A stretch of DNA of 17,449 nucleotides, taken from contig CAJMAW010000062.1 in assembly GCA_905211485.1 (NCBI GenBank), positions 1-17,449 of the forward strand, given 5' to 3'. A program made the translations under genes and the position numbers. The DNA is from an uncultured Lentisphaeria bacterium. Its GTDB lineage: Bacteria; Verrucomicrobiota; Lentisphaeria; Victivallales; UBA1829. Shown piece after piece: positions 6,688 to 14,280 of this stretch (position 1 is its first letter; every line of letters begins with the position of its first letter). A model generated the notes under the pieces. That model was not told where the DNA came from. It ran no database searches and saw only the letters and a program-made list of their open reading frames with translations.

Positions 6688-7050
6688 TTATTCCGCCGCC
6701 TTCAGCTGAGCTTCGACGTACGCCTTCTGCTGTTCGGCGATTTTGGAAATGGAAGTTGCGATTTTTTCCGCACGTTCCTTCAGGTCTTTGACATCGGCCT
6801 TCAGAGGATCTTTTGCGATTTTTGCGGCAATCTCCTCCGCCAGTTTGTCCGCTTCGGCCTTTTTGGATTCGATGGCTTTTTTGCATGCTTCGATTTTTGC
6901 TTCGAGCTGGGCCTTGTTCAGTTTGGCGGCTTCCGCCTGGACTTCAGCGATCGGCTTGTTTTCATCGACTCCCTCTCCGCATGCGCAGAGGAAAGCACCC
7001 GCCACGGCGCAGGAAACGATGGCAAGCATGATTTTTTTCATTTTCATCAT
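6688..7050 (-). CDS. Small coiled-coil lipoprotein (Lpp-like organisation)
   Basis: This 120-residue protein begins with a classic lipoprotein signal peptide: basic MMKMKK, hydrophobic IMLAIVSCAVAGAFL, then LCAC with the likely lipidated cysteine at C24. The mature part is almost entirely Ala/Lys/Glu-rich helix (about 33-118) with heptad-like spacing of Leu, Ile and Ala, so a coiled coil anchored in a membrane is expected. It ends in KAAE, not in the terminal lysine used by E. coli Lpp for peptidoglycan attachment. No enzymatic motif is present and I recognise no named family. Three close ATGs (7050, 7047, 7041) are possible; AAGGAGA lies seven bases before 7050. The gene has its own promoter and a strong terminator, so it is monocistronic. 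Confidence 0.8.
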   Translation of the reverse strand: MMKMKKIMLAIVSCAVAGAFLCACGEGVDENKPIAEVQAEAAKLNKAQLEAKIEACKKAIESKKAEADKLAEEIAAKIAKDPLKADVKDLKERAEKIATSISKIAEQQKAYVEAQLKAAE

Positions 7051-7191
7051 CAAGAGTCTCCTTTTTTCTTTCTTCCTAAATTCAAGTAATGATTTCTGCC
7101 GGAGCATCCTGGCTGGATCCGTCGGCACGGCCCCCATTTTTCTTCAGGCGGCCCCTGTCTCATCACGAGGACCTGCCCGTGTCTGTATATT

Positions 7192-7219
7192 ATAATATAA
7201 TACTCCGGAAAAAGTGCAA
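7192..7219 (-). promoter_or_regulatory. Predicted promoter of coiled-coil lipoprotein
   Basis: On the minus strand TTGCAC (7219-7214) and TATTAT (7197-7192) are 16 bp apart, within an extended run of alternating T and A that also contains TATAAT two or three bases on. The leader to the ATG at 7050 would be about 135 bases. Confidence 0.5.
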
Positions 7220-7242
7220 TGCAACAAAAAAAGAAGGAATAT

Positions 7243-7270
7243 TTGAAAAAGAAAGATCCGGTATTACATT
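7243..7270 (+). promoter_or_regulatory. Possible mrp promoter
   Basis: TTGAAA (7243-7248) and TACATT (7265-7270) are 16 bp apart. The -10 match is four of six. It would give a leader of about 155 bases to the ATG at 7431. Confidence 0.35.
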
Positions 7271-7430
7271 AAATTTCATCCGCAGAAACATGCCGCTCTT
7301 CCCCGCATGAGAAAGATGGGAAACAGTTGCGGGCTTCATCACAGATGCATAACGCATCCGGGGCCCAGCCCTCCTTCTCGTTCGCGGAGAGGGGTTTCAT
7401 ACAGAAAAAAAAGACAAGGAAACTGTAAAA

Positions 7431-8279
7431 ATGAGTTCAAGCTGTTCTGGGCAGTGCTCTTCCGCCTGTGCGGGATCCTGCGAGGCGAAATATCCGGAGC
7501 CGTTGAAACGGATCAAACACAAAATCCTGGTTCTTTCCGGCAAGGGAGGAGTAGGGAAAAGCACGGTGGCGGCGTCTCTGGCGGTCACGCTGGCGAAGGA
7601 AGGGAAAAAAGTGGGGCTTCTGGACCTGGACTTTCACGGACCTTCGCAGCCGACACTCTTTCATCTTCAGGAAATCCGTCTCGGAGGGACGGAGAATGGA
7701 ATTGCGCCGGCGGTGGCCCAGGGAGTCAAAATCGTTTCGCTCGGTCTGCTGCTGGAAGACGCGGATGCGGCTGTCATCTGGCGCGGACCGGCGAAGATCG
7801 GCGTGCTGAATCAGCTCTTCGAGGAAATCGACTGGGGGGAAGAGGATCTGGATTACCTGGTTCTCGACTTCCCGCCGGGAACGGGAGATGAAGCACTGTC
7901 CGCCTGTCAGCTGATTCCCGGGGAAAAACAGGCAGTCATTGTCACGACGCCGCAGGAACTTTCTCTCGCGGACTGCCGGAAATGCATCGGATTCTGTGAT
8001 CAGGTCAATATCCCTGTGGGCGGAATCATTGAAAACATGAGCGGATTCATCTGTCCTTCCTGCTCGGCACGTCATGACCTGTTCTCTTCCGGAGGCGGGA
8101 AAAAACTCTCGGACAAATACGGAATTCCTCTGATTGCTCAGGTCCCCATGGATCCGCGTTTCCTGCAGAAATGCGATGAGGGGGATCTCTCCGGAGCGCT
8201 GGAACAGTCTCCCGCTGTCGCGGAAGAGCTTGCCAAGGCGGCAAAGGCTCTCTCGGAAAGAGCGGAAAAGGTGTCCTGA
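7431..8279 (+). CDS. mrp: Mrp/NBP35-family iron-sulfur cluster carrier ATPase
   Basis: This 282-residue SIMIBI-class P-loop protein belongs to the Mrp/NBP35/Ind1 family, which binds and passes 4Fe-4S clusters to apoproteins in the cytosol. It shows the deviant Walker A GKGGVGKST (37-45), the switch-like LDLDFHGPSQP (64-74), DFPPGTGD (146-153) and the C-terminal CPSC (208-211), whose two cysteines hold a bridging cluster in the dimer. The N-terminus carries four cysteines at exact four-residue spacing (C5, C9, C13, C17), reminiscent of the extra N-terminal cluster of NBP35 although the spacing differs. C182, C185 and C189 are further cysteines. AAGGAA lies nine bases before the ATG. It is not in an obvious Fe-S operon; the next gene is a lipoprotein 235 bp downstream. 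Confidence 0.92.
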   Translation: MSSSCSGQCSSACAGSCEAKYPEPLKRIKHKILVLSGKGGVGKSTVAASLAVTLAKEGKKVGLLDLDFHGPSQPTLFHLQEIRLGGTENGIAPAVAQGVKIVSLGLLLEDADAAVIWRGPAKIGVLNQLFEEIDWGEEDLDYLVLDFPPGTGDEALSACQLIPGEKQAVIVTTPQELSLADCRKCIGFCDQVNIPVGGIIENMSGFICPSCSARHDLFSSGGGKKLSDKYGIPLIAQVPMDPRFLQKCDEGDLSGALEQSPAVAEELAKAAKALSERAEKVS

Positions 8280-8319
8280 ACAGAATCCGCGCAGAGAGGG
8301 GGAGAGAGAAAGTCTGTGT

Positions 8320-8335
8320 ACACACCCGAGTGTGT
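8320..8335. other. Small hairpin between mrp and lipoprotein gene
   Basis: ACACAC (8320-8325) and GTGTGT (8330-8335) form a perfect 6-bp stem with a CCGA tetraloop. There is no T-run on either side, so it is not a standard intrinsic terminator. The rest of the 235-bp spacer is G/A-rich with no credible gene. Confidence 0.3.
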
Positions 8336-8514
8336 CTGAGAAGAGACGGCGGCGGTGACTCGCGGCAAAGACTACTCATGCCTCCCCTCCCTTCTCTCTT
8401 TTTCTGAGAGGGGGAAAACACGAGACGGGATCCCGGACTCAGTGGAGGGGGGAAAAACAAAAGAACCGATCCCGCTCCCCGCGGAAAGACAAGGAAAGGA
8501 GACGATTCGGAGTC

Positions 8515-10059
8515 ATGATAAAGCAACAGATCCATACCCCCCGCCATAAGAACAGACCCGGGCGTCCGTTTTTTTATACGGTAGCGCTTCTGCTGCTTGT
8601 TTTTTTCGGCACATCATGCGGGAAGAAGCCGCAGGAATCTCCAGCTCCGTCCTCTTCCGTGGAAAAAGACGGAGCCACCCCCTCCCGGTCGGCAACAGAC
8701 GGAGGGGAAGCATCATCGGCGGGAGCGCTTCCGGGCGGACAGCAGACTTCCGGTCCGGAATCGTCAGACACCGCGCTGAAAGACTCTGAAGAAGGTTCTT
8801 TTCGTGTCAGAATCAGGAACGAGGAAATCGCCAGGGACCGTGCCGAAGAAGAACAGGAACTGAAGGTCAGGACGGATACGGACAATATTGTGATCCGGGA
8901 ACGCCTTGCGGATGACAGTCAGTCGGCAGAAACGTCAGGGAAGCAGTCCTCCGGCAGGAAAAAACAATGGATCAGGCAGACTCCGATTCCTGAAAAGTCC
9001 CTTGCCTTCCGGATTCCGGTTCCCGAAGACCGTGAGATTCTCTGGAGCCCGGACTGGATTCATCAGAATGCGGGCTTTATCCGGATTCCGGACGTTCAGC
9101 TGAGTGCCGACAGAAGTCTCTTTGCCTTTGTGGAAACCACGGGCGCCAGCCGGGGGCCTTACGGATCCCGGATCGTACTCATGAATGCGCATTCCTGGAG
9201 AATCGCGGAGATTCTGGAAATTCCCGGGAGAAAAATCAATGGGATTGCTTTCCTTCCGGCGGGGAAACCGGCACTGGCCGCTCTTTGCGCAAGACAGCCT
9301 GAAAAAGAACAGCCCTGCGGCATAGCCATCATTGATCTTCTTAACGGCGGGAAGGAAACGCAGTTCATTCCGCTCAAAGACGCGAAGGGACTCAAAATCT
9401 GTGCGGACGGATCGGGGAAATATGTCTGCGTGCTGTTTCCGGAAGCAAGGACGATGCTGATTTTCAACGCAGCCGATTTTTCCGCGTCTCCGGAGAGATT
9501 GAAACTTCAGTCGGACTCGCCTTGTTCGGCGGTCTTTTCCGGAGACGGTGCCAAACTGGCGGTCGCGGGGAAAGACTGTCTTGAGATCTTCAAAACGGAG
9601 CCTTTCGCGCCGCTGACATCGCAGAAACTTCCAAAAGGATTCGTCCCGGGGAAACTCTGTTTCCTGAACAGGGACAACGCCCTTGTGCTTTTCGCGGACA
9701 GCGACCGCGCCGGAAGCTCGCAGGAATCGCTTCTCTTTCACAACGGAGCCCTGAGCCGTTTTGCACCGAACAGTTCCGGAACCGGAACCGTCGATGAAAA
9801 GAACAAACTCATTTATGTCGGCATCCGCCACGGAGGGAAAATCCAGGTTTTCCTCTTTCCCGCTCTCGAGGAAACAGATTCAGACTCGCCGGAACGGATT
9901 CAGCCGAAGACGACAGGCGATCCGGAACATCTTTTTTATATTCCCTCCAATGATTCAATCGCAGTTTTCGATGTTTCGGGGAACTTTTATCTTCTCTACC
10001 GTTACGGGAAGGAAAAACATTTCCGGAAAGACCTGCTTTTCCGGAACTCCCTGAAATAA
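8515..10059 (+). CDS. Lipoprotein with beta-propeller-like domain, unknown function
   Basis: This 514-residue protein has a long basic N-terminus (1-18), a hydrophobic segment FFYTVALLLLVFFGTSC and a probable lipidated cysteine at C35. The lipobox GTSC has Gly at -3, which is less common. Residues 36-95 are Ser/Pro/Gly/Glu-rich and probably disordered; 100-160 are charged. From about 190 to 510 there are recurring beta-strand blocks ending in hydrophobic-acidic turns, such as LFAFVET, YVCVLFPEARTMLIF, LAVAGKDCLEIF, LIYVGIRHGGKIQVF and SIAVFDVSGNFYLLY. This suggests a WD40/YVTN-like propeller used as a binding platform. No catalytic motif is seen. The best ribosome binding site AAGGAG is 13 bases from the ATG, somewhat far. 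It could be an envelope scaffold or part of a surface assembly; I do not recognise a named family. Confidence 0.7.
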   Translation: MIKQQIHTPRHKNRPGRPFFYTVALLLLVFFGTSCGKKPQESPAPSSSVEKDGATPSRSATDGGEASSAGALPGGQQTSGPESSDTALKDSEEGSFRVRIRNEEIARDRAEEEQELKVRTDTDNIVIRERLADDSQSAETSGKQSSGRKKQWIRQTPIPEKSLAFRIPVPEDREILWSPDWIHQNAGFIRIPDVQLSADRSLFAFVETTGASRGPYGSRIVLMNAHSWRIAEILEIPGRKINGIAFLPAGKPALAALCARQPEKEQPCGIAIIDLLNGGKETQFIPLKDAKGLKICADGSGKYVCVLFPEARTMLIFNAADFSASPERLKLQSDSPCSAVFSGDGAKLAVAGKDCLEIFKTEPFAPLTSQKLPKGFVPGKLCFLNRDNALVLFADSDRAGSSQESLLFHNGALSRFAPNSSGTGTVDEKNKLIYVGIRHGGKIQVFLFPALEETDSDSPERIQPKTTGDPEHLFYIPSNDSIAVFDVSGNFYLLYRYGKEKHFRKDLLFRNSLK

Positions 10060-10302
10060 AAGAGTCTTTCATGCACTCTCCGGATGGGGACGCTCAGAAA
10101 CGGGCAAAGCATTTTTTCTCCATCGGGGGAACAGCCGACAGCATCATGGGATTTGGATCTGCTGTTCTGCTGCAAAGTGTTTTCTTCCCGCATAGGGTGT
10201 TCTTCTCCCAGGATCAGGGGTCAGCCCCCTCCCCTCCTCTTCTTCTCCTCACCAGGCCGTTTCCCGCGGCATTTGACTGCCCGGAGGAACAGTGCATTCA
10301 AA

Positions 10303-10332
10303 TGCCATTCCATGCCATTCCATGCCATTCCA
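10303..10332. repeat. Three tandem copies of a 10-bp unit
   Basis: ATGCCATTCC occurs three times without mismatch at 10303, 10313 and 10323. A 10-bp period puts each copy on the same face of the helix. It lies in non-coding DNA about 70 bp upstream of a terminator hairpin. Confidence 0.9.
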
Positions 10333-10402
10333 GACAACAAGACTGCCAAAGAGGGAAAACATGGCTTGCGATTTTCATCCCGATCCTGTTTGCATTTGAA
10401 GG

Positions 10403-10441
10403 AATGAAACAGTATTGTTACAGAGGGCTGTTTCATTTTTT
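10403..10441 (+). terminator. Intrinsic terminator in non-coding region
   Basis: AATGAAACAG (10403-10412) and CTGTTTCATT (10428-10437) form a perfect 10-bp stem with a 15-base loop, running into a T-run through 10441. The T-run is only on the plus-strand side, so orientation is clear. It insulates the GT-C gene from upstream transcription. Confidence 0.75.
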
Positions 10442-10528
10442 GAAATTTCCGGAATGTCCTTCAGGTAAAATTCTGCTCTGAAAATTCATCCGGGGGAAGA
10501 AGAAGTTTGGATAGGGATCTTCAAATTC

Positions 10529-12100
10529 ATGAATAGAATGCTTTCATTTTTAAAAAAGCATCCGCTGTGGATCAGCTATGCCGCGGGGATAGTCATTGCC
10601 ATCATTTTTCTTGCAGGCAATACTCACGAAATCTACCGTGATCAGGCGGCATATTATGCGCCGATGGCAGAAGCTTTCGCCCATGGAGACTGGGCGGAGG
10701 CGTTTCCTCCGGACATTCCCATTCTCACCTCCATGCTGGCAGGACTCCTGGTTTATTGCGGTCTTTCTTCCTTGACGGCACTGATGGCCGTAGGGGCGGC
10801 TTTCCATATTGCAACGCTGTATCCGTTAAACAGACTTTTGTGTCTGGTCCTGTCGGAACGCATGGCGGCACTGGGTTGCTTTCTGTTTATTATATCACCC
10901 AAGGTCATACGTTTCAACTGCATGGGGCTTCCGGACTCAGGGCGGACCTTCTTTCTGGTGGCACTGGTGCTGGTTTTGGCAGAATATCTCCGTAGGCCGG
11001 GAGTGTCCTGGGCAGTATGGGGGGGGGGGATTGCCGGAGCCCTGTCTCTGGTCCGAAGTGAAGGGCTGGTATACGCGGGCGTTGCGGGAGTCGTCTTTCT
11101 GTATCCGGCCTGGAGGCAGTGGAGGATAGAAACGGACAAGGCCGCAGCACGGTATCAGATCCAAAAAGCTCTGGTATACTGTATCACGTTCGGGGTGATG
11201 ACATTGTGCGTCATTGCACCTCGTCTTTACGGCAATTATCAGACCACCGGACTTCCGGTCTGCGATACCCGGCATGTTTCTTTTCTGAAGCAGATGCTGC
11301 ACATTCCCACCAAGAAAAAACAGCCGGGCACAGAAATCAATCGTCTTCAAACACAGCTTTACGTCCACGTGGATTCTCCGGTTCAGGCCGCGCCGCCCAG
11401 GCGCACATTCTTCAATCTTGGTGATTTGCTGAACGACTGGGTAAGAGGAAGCTATGAACTGTATCTTTGTCTGGCAGCGGTCGGACTCGTTCTGCTGTTA
11501 TGGCGCAGAGAATGGCGCGCCGAACATACGCTCTGTGTGATTTTCATGGCCGTGACGGTATTGATTTTTGCACCCTTGGTTGTGGCATACCGATATTTTC
11601 TGGTGAATGTCCCGCTGATGATGCCCTTCACGGTACTGCCTCTGGCGGAAGTGGGAAAATACGGAAGCAGGTTCCGCTATTTCCGTGCGGCGGCGCTGAT
11701 CGCTCTGGCGGTGCTGGCTGTTGCGCAGACCGTCAATGCAACAAGTGTCTTCCGCGATCCCAGCAGGGAATGCGAAGTGGGCCGCTGGATCGCCTCTCAC
11801 CGGGAAGAACTTTCAGGTGGGGCGGAACGCTTCTGGGTGATAGCGGATACCGTCCGCATCCCTTACTGGAGCGGGACTTATCCGCGTCTCTTCTGGGAAG
11901 GGGAGGCCTGGCATCCGAAGCAGGTGGCAGCATTTGAGTTTGAAAAAGGCTCTTCCGGGGTTTTCGTCTTTGAAATGCGTCAGGAGAACAGTCTGGCGGA
12001 AGAGTTTCAACGGAATCCCCGTTTTGAACGGGTCACGGGGCATCCATATTCAGACGAGATCGCCATTTTCAAATACCTGCCGTCCTTGAAAACGCAGTAA
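10529..12100 (+). CDS. GT-C fold integral membrane glycosyltransferase (PMT/GT39-like)
   Basis: This 523-residue protein has about nine to eleven hydrophobic segments, for example 14-30, 66-90, 112-124, 141-152, 165-192, 214-230, 310-325, 340-365 and 385-405, and a soluble C-terminal part (about 410-523). The first loop carries YRDQAAYY (36-43), with an acidic residue where GT-C enzymes keep their catalytic or metal-binding Asp/Glu. Such enzymes use polyprenyl-phosphate-sugars on the outer face of the membrane. The next gene resembles a synthase of that donor, which supports the pairing. Codons 164-167 (Trp-Gly-Gly-Gly) contain an unbroken run of 11 G; loss or gain of one G would truncate the protein near residue 200 or 177. 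The ribosome binding site AGGGA is about 11 bases from the ATG. ArnT-like lipid A modification or glycan polymerisation are alternatives. Confidence 0.75.
   Translation: MNRMLSFLKKHPLWISYAAGIVIAIIFLAGNTHEIYRDQAAYYAPMAEAFAHGDWAEAFPPDIPILTSMLAGLLVYCGLSSLTALMAVGAAFHIATLYPLNRLLCLVLSERMAALGCFLFIISPKVIRFNCMGLPDSGRTFFLVALVLVLAEYLRRPGVSWAVWGGGIAGALSLVRSEGLVYAGVAGVVFLYPAWRQWRIETDKAAARYQIQKALVYCITFGVMTLCVIAPRLYGNYQTTGLPVCDTRHVSFLKQMLHIPTKKKQPGTEINRLQTQLYVHVDSPVQAAPPRRTFFNLGDLLNDWVRGSYELYLCLAAVGLVLLLWRREWRAEHTLCVIFMAVTVLIFAPLVVAYRYFLVNVPLMMPFTVLPLAEVGKYGSRFRYFRAAALIALAVLAVAQTVNATSVFRDPSRECEVGRWIASHREELSGGAERFWVIADTVRIPYWSGTYPRLFWEGEAWHPKQVAAFEFEKGSSGVFVFEMRQENSLAEEFQRNPRFERVTGHPYSDEIAIFKYLPSLKTQ
11019..11029 (+). 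repeat. 11-G homopolymer tract inside GT-C gene
   Basis: Eleven consecutive G, one from the second base of the Trp164 codon onward, followed by ATT. In the sequenced state the gene is in frame. With 12 G the frame reaches TGA at 11059-11061; with 10 G it reaches TAG at 11127-11129. Runs of this kind are classic slipped-strand contingency loci. Confidence 0.85.
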
Positions 12101-12121
12101 AAATCAGGAAAAGCACTTTTT

Positions 12122-13000
12122 ATGTCGAAGCACACCTTGTCCATCATCATCCCCTGTTACAACGAAATAGAGAATCTTCCGGATGTTCTTCCCGGAATCA
12201 TTGCTTTCTGCAAGGAACATCAATGGTCTCTGATCGTTGTGGATGACGGTTCCACCGATGGATCAACGGCACTGCTGAAAAAAATGGAAACAGAAGAAAC
12301 TCTTCTGAAAGTTGTCCGGAATAAAGTCAACCGCGGTTACGGAGGCGCCATCAAGCACGGCATTGAAGCCGCGGATACCTACTGGGTCGCCACGATGGAT
12401 GCGGACGGACAGCACAACCTTGATGACATTGTACGGCTGAAAGAACTTGCCGAAAAAGAAGATGCCGATATGGTTGTCGGTTCCAGACAGGGGCAGCGGG
12501 ATGCCTCCTCTTACCGCCGTCTCGGCAAATGGCTGATCCGGACTTTTACGCGGAGTTTTCTCAAAATACCGATTTACGATCTCAATTCCGGGATGAAACT
12601 CTACCGCCGGGATCTGGCTTTGCGTTATCTGCCGACCACTCCGGACAATATGTCCTATTCAGACATCATCACCCTGCTATTCTTCTGCAACCACAATCTA
12701 GTGCTGGAGGAACCGATTACCATTCGTCCCAGGCTCAACGGAGTCAGTACGATCTCCACCCGGACAGCCATGGACACGGTCTGGGAAATCGCGAACATCA
12801 TTCTGCTGTTCGCCCCCCTGAAATTCTTTCTTCCGCCCGCATTGGCAAGCATACTGCTGGGACTTGTGTGGTCCCTGCGCTGCATTCTGCTCAATACCGC
12901 ACTCTCCACAGGAGCGAGTTTCCTGATTCTTTTCGGAGCCTTGCTGTTGTTTCTGGGAATGATTACAGAGCAGCTGGCAAGAATCAGACGCTGCATGTGA
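12122..13000 (+). CDS. GT2 glycosyltransferase, polyprenyl-phosphate-sugar synthase-like
   Basis: This 292-residue GT-A enzyme resembles dolichol-phosphate mannose synthase, GtrB and ArnC. It begins with LSIIIPCYNE (6-15), followed by the nucleotide-binding VVDDGSTDGS (39-48), NRGYGGAIKHG (70-80) and the metal-binding MDADGQHNLDD (92-102). The segment DLNSGMKLYRRD (153-164) is typical of this branch. Two C-terminal hydrophobic stretches (about 223-250 and 261-281) anchor it to the membrane. The likely reaction is transfer of a sugar from a nucleotide donor to polyprenyl phosphate on the cytosolic face. It starts 22 bp after the GT-C gene, with AGGAA 11 bases before the ATG, so both are one transcription unit and probably donor-maker and donor-user. 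The sugar cannot be told from sequence. Confidence 0.88.
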   Translation: MSKHTLSIIIPCYNEIENLPDVLPGIIAFCKEHQWSLIVVDDGSTDGSTALLKKMETEETLLKVVRNKVNRGYGGAIKHGIEAADTYWVATMDADGQHNLDDIVRLKELAEKEDADMVVGSRQGQRDASSYRRLGKWLIRTFTRSFLKIPIYDLNSGMKLYRRDLALRYLPTTPDNMSYSDIITLLFFCNHNLVLEEPITIRPRLNGVSTISTRTAMDTVWEIANIILLFAPLKFFLPPALASILLGLVWSLRCILLNTALSTGASFLILFGALLLFLGMITEQLARIRRCM

Positions 13001-13022
13001 AGAGAGACGCCCTCCTCTCTCT
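13001..13022 (+). terminator. Possible terminator of GT-C/GT2 unit
   Basis: Immediately after the stop codon AGAGAGA (13001-13007) pairs perfectly with TCTCTCT (13016-13022) across an 8-base loop. A pyrimidine-rich stretch with TTT and TTTT follows, rather than a pure T-run. It lies between converging genes; the remaining 140 bp to 13164 shows no gene. Confidence 0.4.
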
Positions 13023-13164
13023 CCTCCCCTTCATTTCATTTTCATTTTCTCCTCCACCCCCTCCGCCGCCGGAAATAAATCCAGAGGAAGGAAACGGAGG
13101 AACAGGAATGGAGGGACAGGACGGCAGTCATGCCTCCTCCGGGGCGGAAAGAATCCGCATCTGC

Positions 13165-14280
13165 TTATTCCGCATCCAAAGCCTTCTTCAGGAAAGCCAT
13201 CCCCCGTTCCCGCTCGGACTGCAGTTTCTCCTGAACCGCCGCAAAATCATATTCCGGCGGAGGCAAAGCCATTCCCGGAGTGATGAGACGTTCTGCAAGG
13301 CCCAGATTTCCCAGCAGAGATTCAAATCGGCTGAGTCCGCGGTCCGCATTGGCAATCACGGCAAAAGGTTTGCGGAATAAAATGGAAAAGACCATTCCAT
13401 GAAAAGAATCCGTGAGGACATAGGATGCCTCGGCAATTCGCTTCAGCCATTCGCGGGGGCCGGGGACAGGGGACTCGGGCCAGAAAGTTCCGTCAATCCG
13501 GTCAAAAGAACGGATGCTTCCGAGAGTCAGCCCCATGCACGCCGCGGAATTTTCCGCCAGGATCTGTTTTTCCGGGGTATCATCCAGTATGTAACAGAAA
13601 AGCTCCTGTTTCAGTTGCGGTGGGGCAATGAGATTCCGGTACACGGACAAATCCGGCAGGAGGGTCGGATCCGGCATCTGCACAGCAGGAACCCGGAAAT
13701 ACCCGCGGCATAATCCGACGCCGGAATGCTCACGGACCGATATGGCATGGAAACGGCCTGCCAGTGCGGCACATCTGGTGGTCATTTCCGGGTCGGCCTC
13801 CCAGATGTCCGTCCCGAAACTGGCAGCGTAGGCGATCCTCCGTGCGGGACAGGCCTCATCCAGGAAATCGAAAAAATAGCGGGGCTGGGAGGCTCCGTTG
13901 TATTGCGCCCTCCAGACCTGATCACTCCCCACAATAAATGCGTCAAAGCCCGCCCGGCTCAGGTGCGGCAGTGCATCCGGGAGGAATTCAGGTGTCAGAC
14001 GGATCTCCTGCTCAATAAAACTCCGATTCTCCACAAGCGGGCGGCGGCATTCCCAACGGGTCAGCTCCCTCAGGCGTTTGACTTTCCGATGACGCAGATA
14101 ACGTTCCCGGACACGATCCAGAAAAATATAAGCATGCTCAAACAAATGATAACTGCGAGGCCGTATCCGCACGGTCACAGGTTCATGCCCGAGCTCAAGC
14201 AAAGCCTGCTGCAAAGCGAAATTCTGAAGAATCCCCCCGTAGTTTCCCTCCAGATGCAAGGTCAGAATGGCCACTTTCAT
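13165..14280 (-). CDS. Polysaccharide pyruvyl transferase family protein
   Basis: This 371-residue protein matches the CsaB/WcaK-type pyruvyl transferase family, which adds ketal pyruvate from phosphoenolpyruvate to sugars of exopolysaccharides or secondary cell wall polymers. Visible motifs are the opening MKVAILTLHLEGNYGGILQN (1-20), FDAFIVGSDQVWR (112-124), IAYAASFG (149-156), ISVREHSG (180-187), DPTLL (204-208) and LTDSFHGMVFSILF (289-302). The start has only a weak AGAGA about seven bases upstream, with GAGGAG further away. It is transcribed in the same direction as the GT4 genes upstream but is separated from them by 507 bp, so a separate promoter is likely. It probably modifies the glycan built by the neighbouring transferases. 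Some family members act on other substrates, so pyruvylation is inferred. Confidence 0.85.
   Translation of the reverse strand: MKVAILTLHLEGNYGGILQNFALQQALLELGHEPVTVRIRPRSYHLFEHAYIFLDRVRERYLRHRKVKRLRELTRWECRRPLVENRSFIEQEIRLTPEFLPDALPHLSRAGFDAFIVGSDQVWRAQYNGASQPRYFFDFLDEACPARRIAYAASFGTDIWEADPEMTTRCAALAGRFHAISVREHSGVGLCRGYFRVPAVQMPDPTLLPDLSVYRNLIAPPQLKQELFCYILDDTPEKQILAENSAACMGLTLGSIRSFDRIDGTFWPESPVPGPREWLKRIAEASYVLTDSFHGMVFSILFRKPFAVIANADRGLSRFESLLGNLGLAERLITPGMALPPPEYDFAAVQEKLQSERERGMAFLKKALDAE

Larger units (their letters stand above)
7051..7430. other. Divergent intergenic region lipoprotein / mrp
   Basis: This 380-bp spacer holds divergent predicted promoters for the minus-strand lipoprotein (7192-7219) and the plus-strand mrp gene (7243-7270). 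Both genes would have leaders of about 135-155 bases. Around 7185-7202 there is a symmetric TATA-rich block that could serve as a -10 box on either strand. I see no riboswitch that I can name and no credible gene. Confidence 0.6.
10060..10528. other. Long non-coding region with tandem repeats and a terminator
   Basis: This 469-bp stretch contains a 5-bp hairpin just after the lipoprotein stop, three perfect tandem copies of a 10-mer (10303-10332) and a strong plus-strand terminator (10403-10441). Open frames across it have no ribosome binding site and unlikely composition. The terminator lies 340 bp past the last gene, so a long 3' untranslated region or a small RNA is possible. Confidence 0.6.

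Noticed and set aside
10303..10332. CRISPR array
   Set aside because: Only three direct 10-bp copies with no spacers and no cas genes.
12529..13380. Plus-strand open frame of 283 codons overlapping GT2 and running past its stop
   Set aside because: It is a shifted frame of the GT2 gene extended through pyrimidine-rich spacer into antisense of the pyruvyl transferase.
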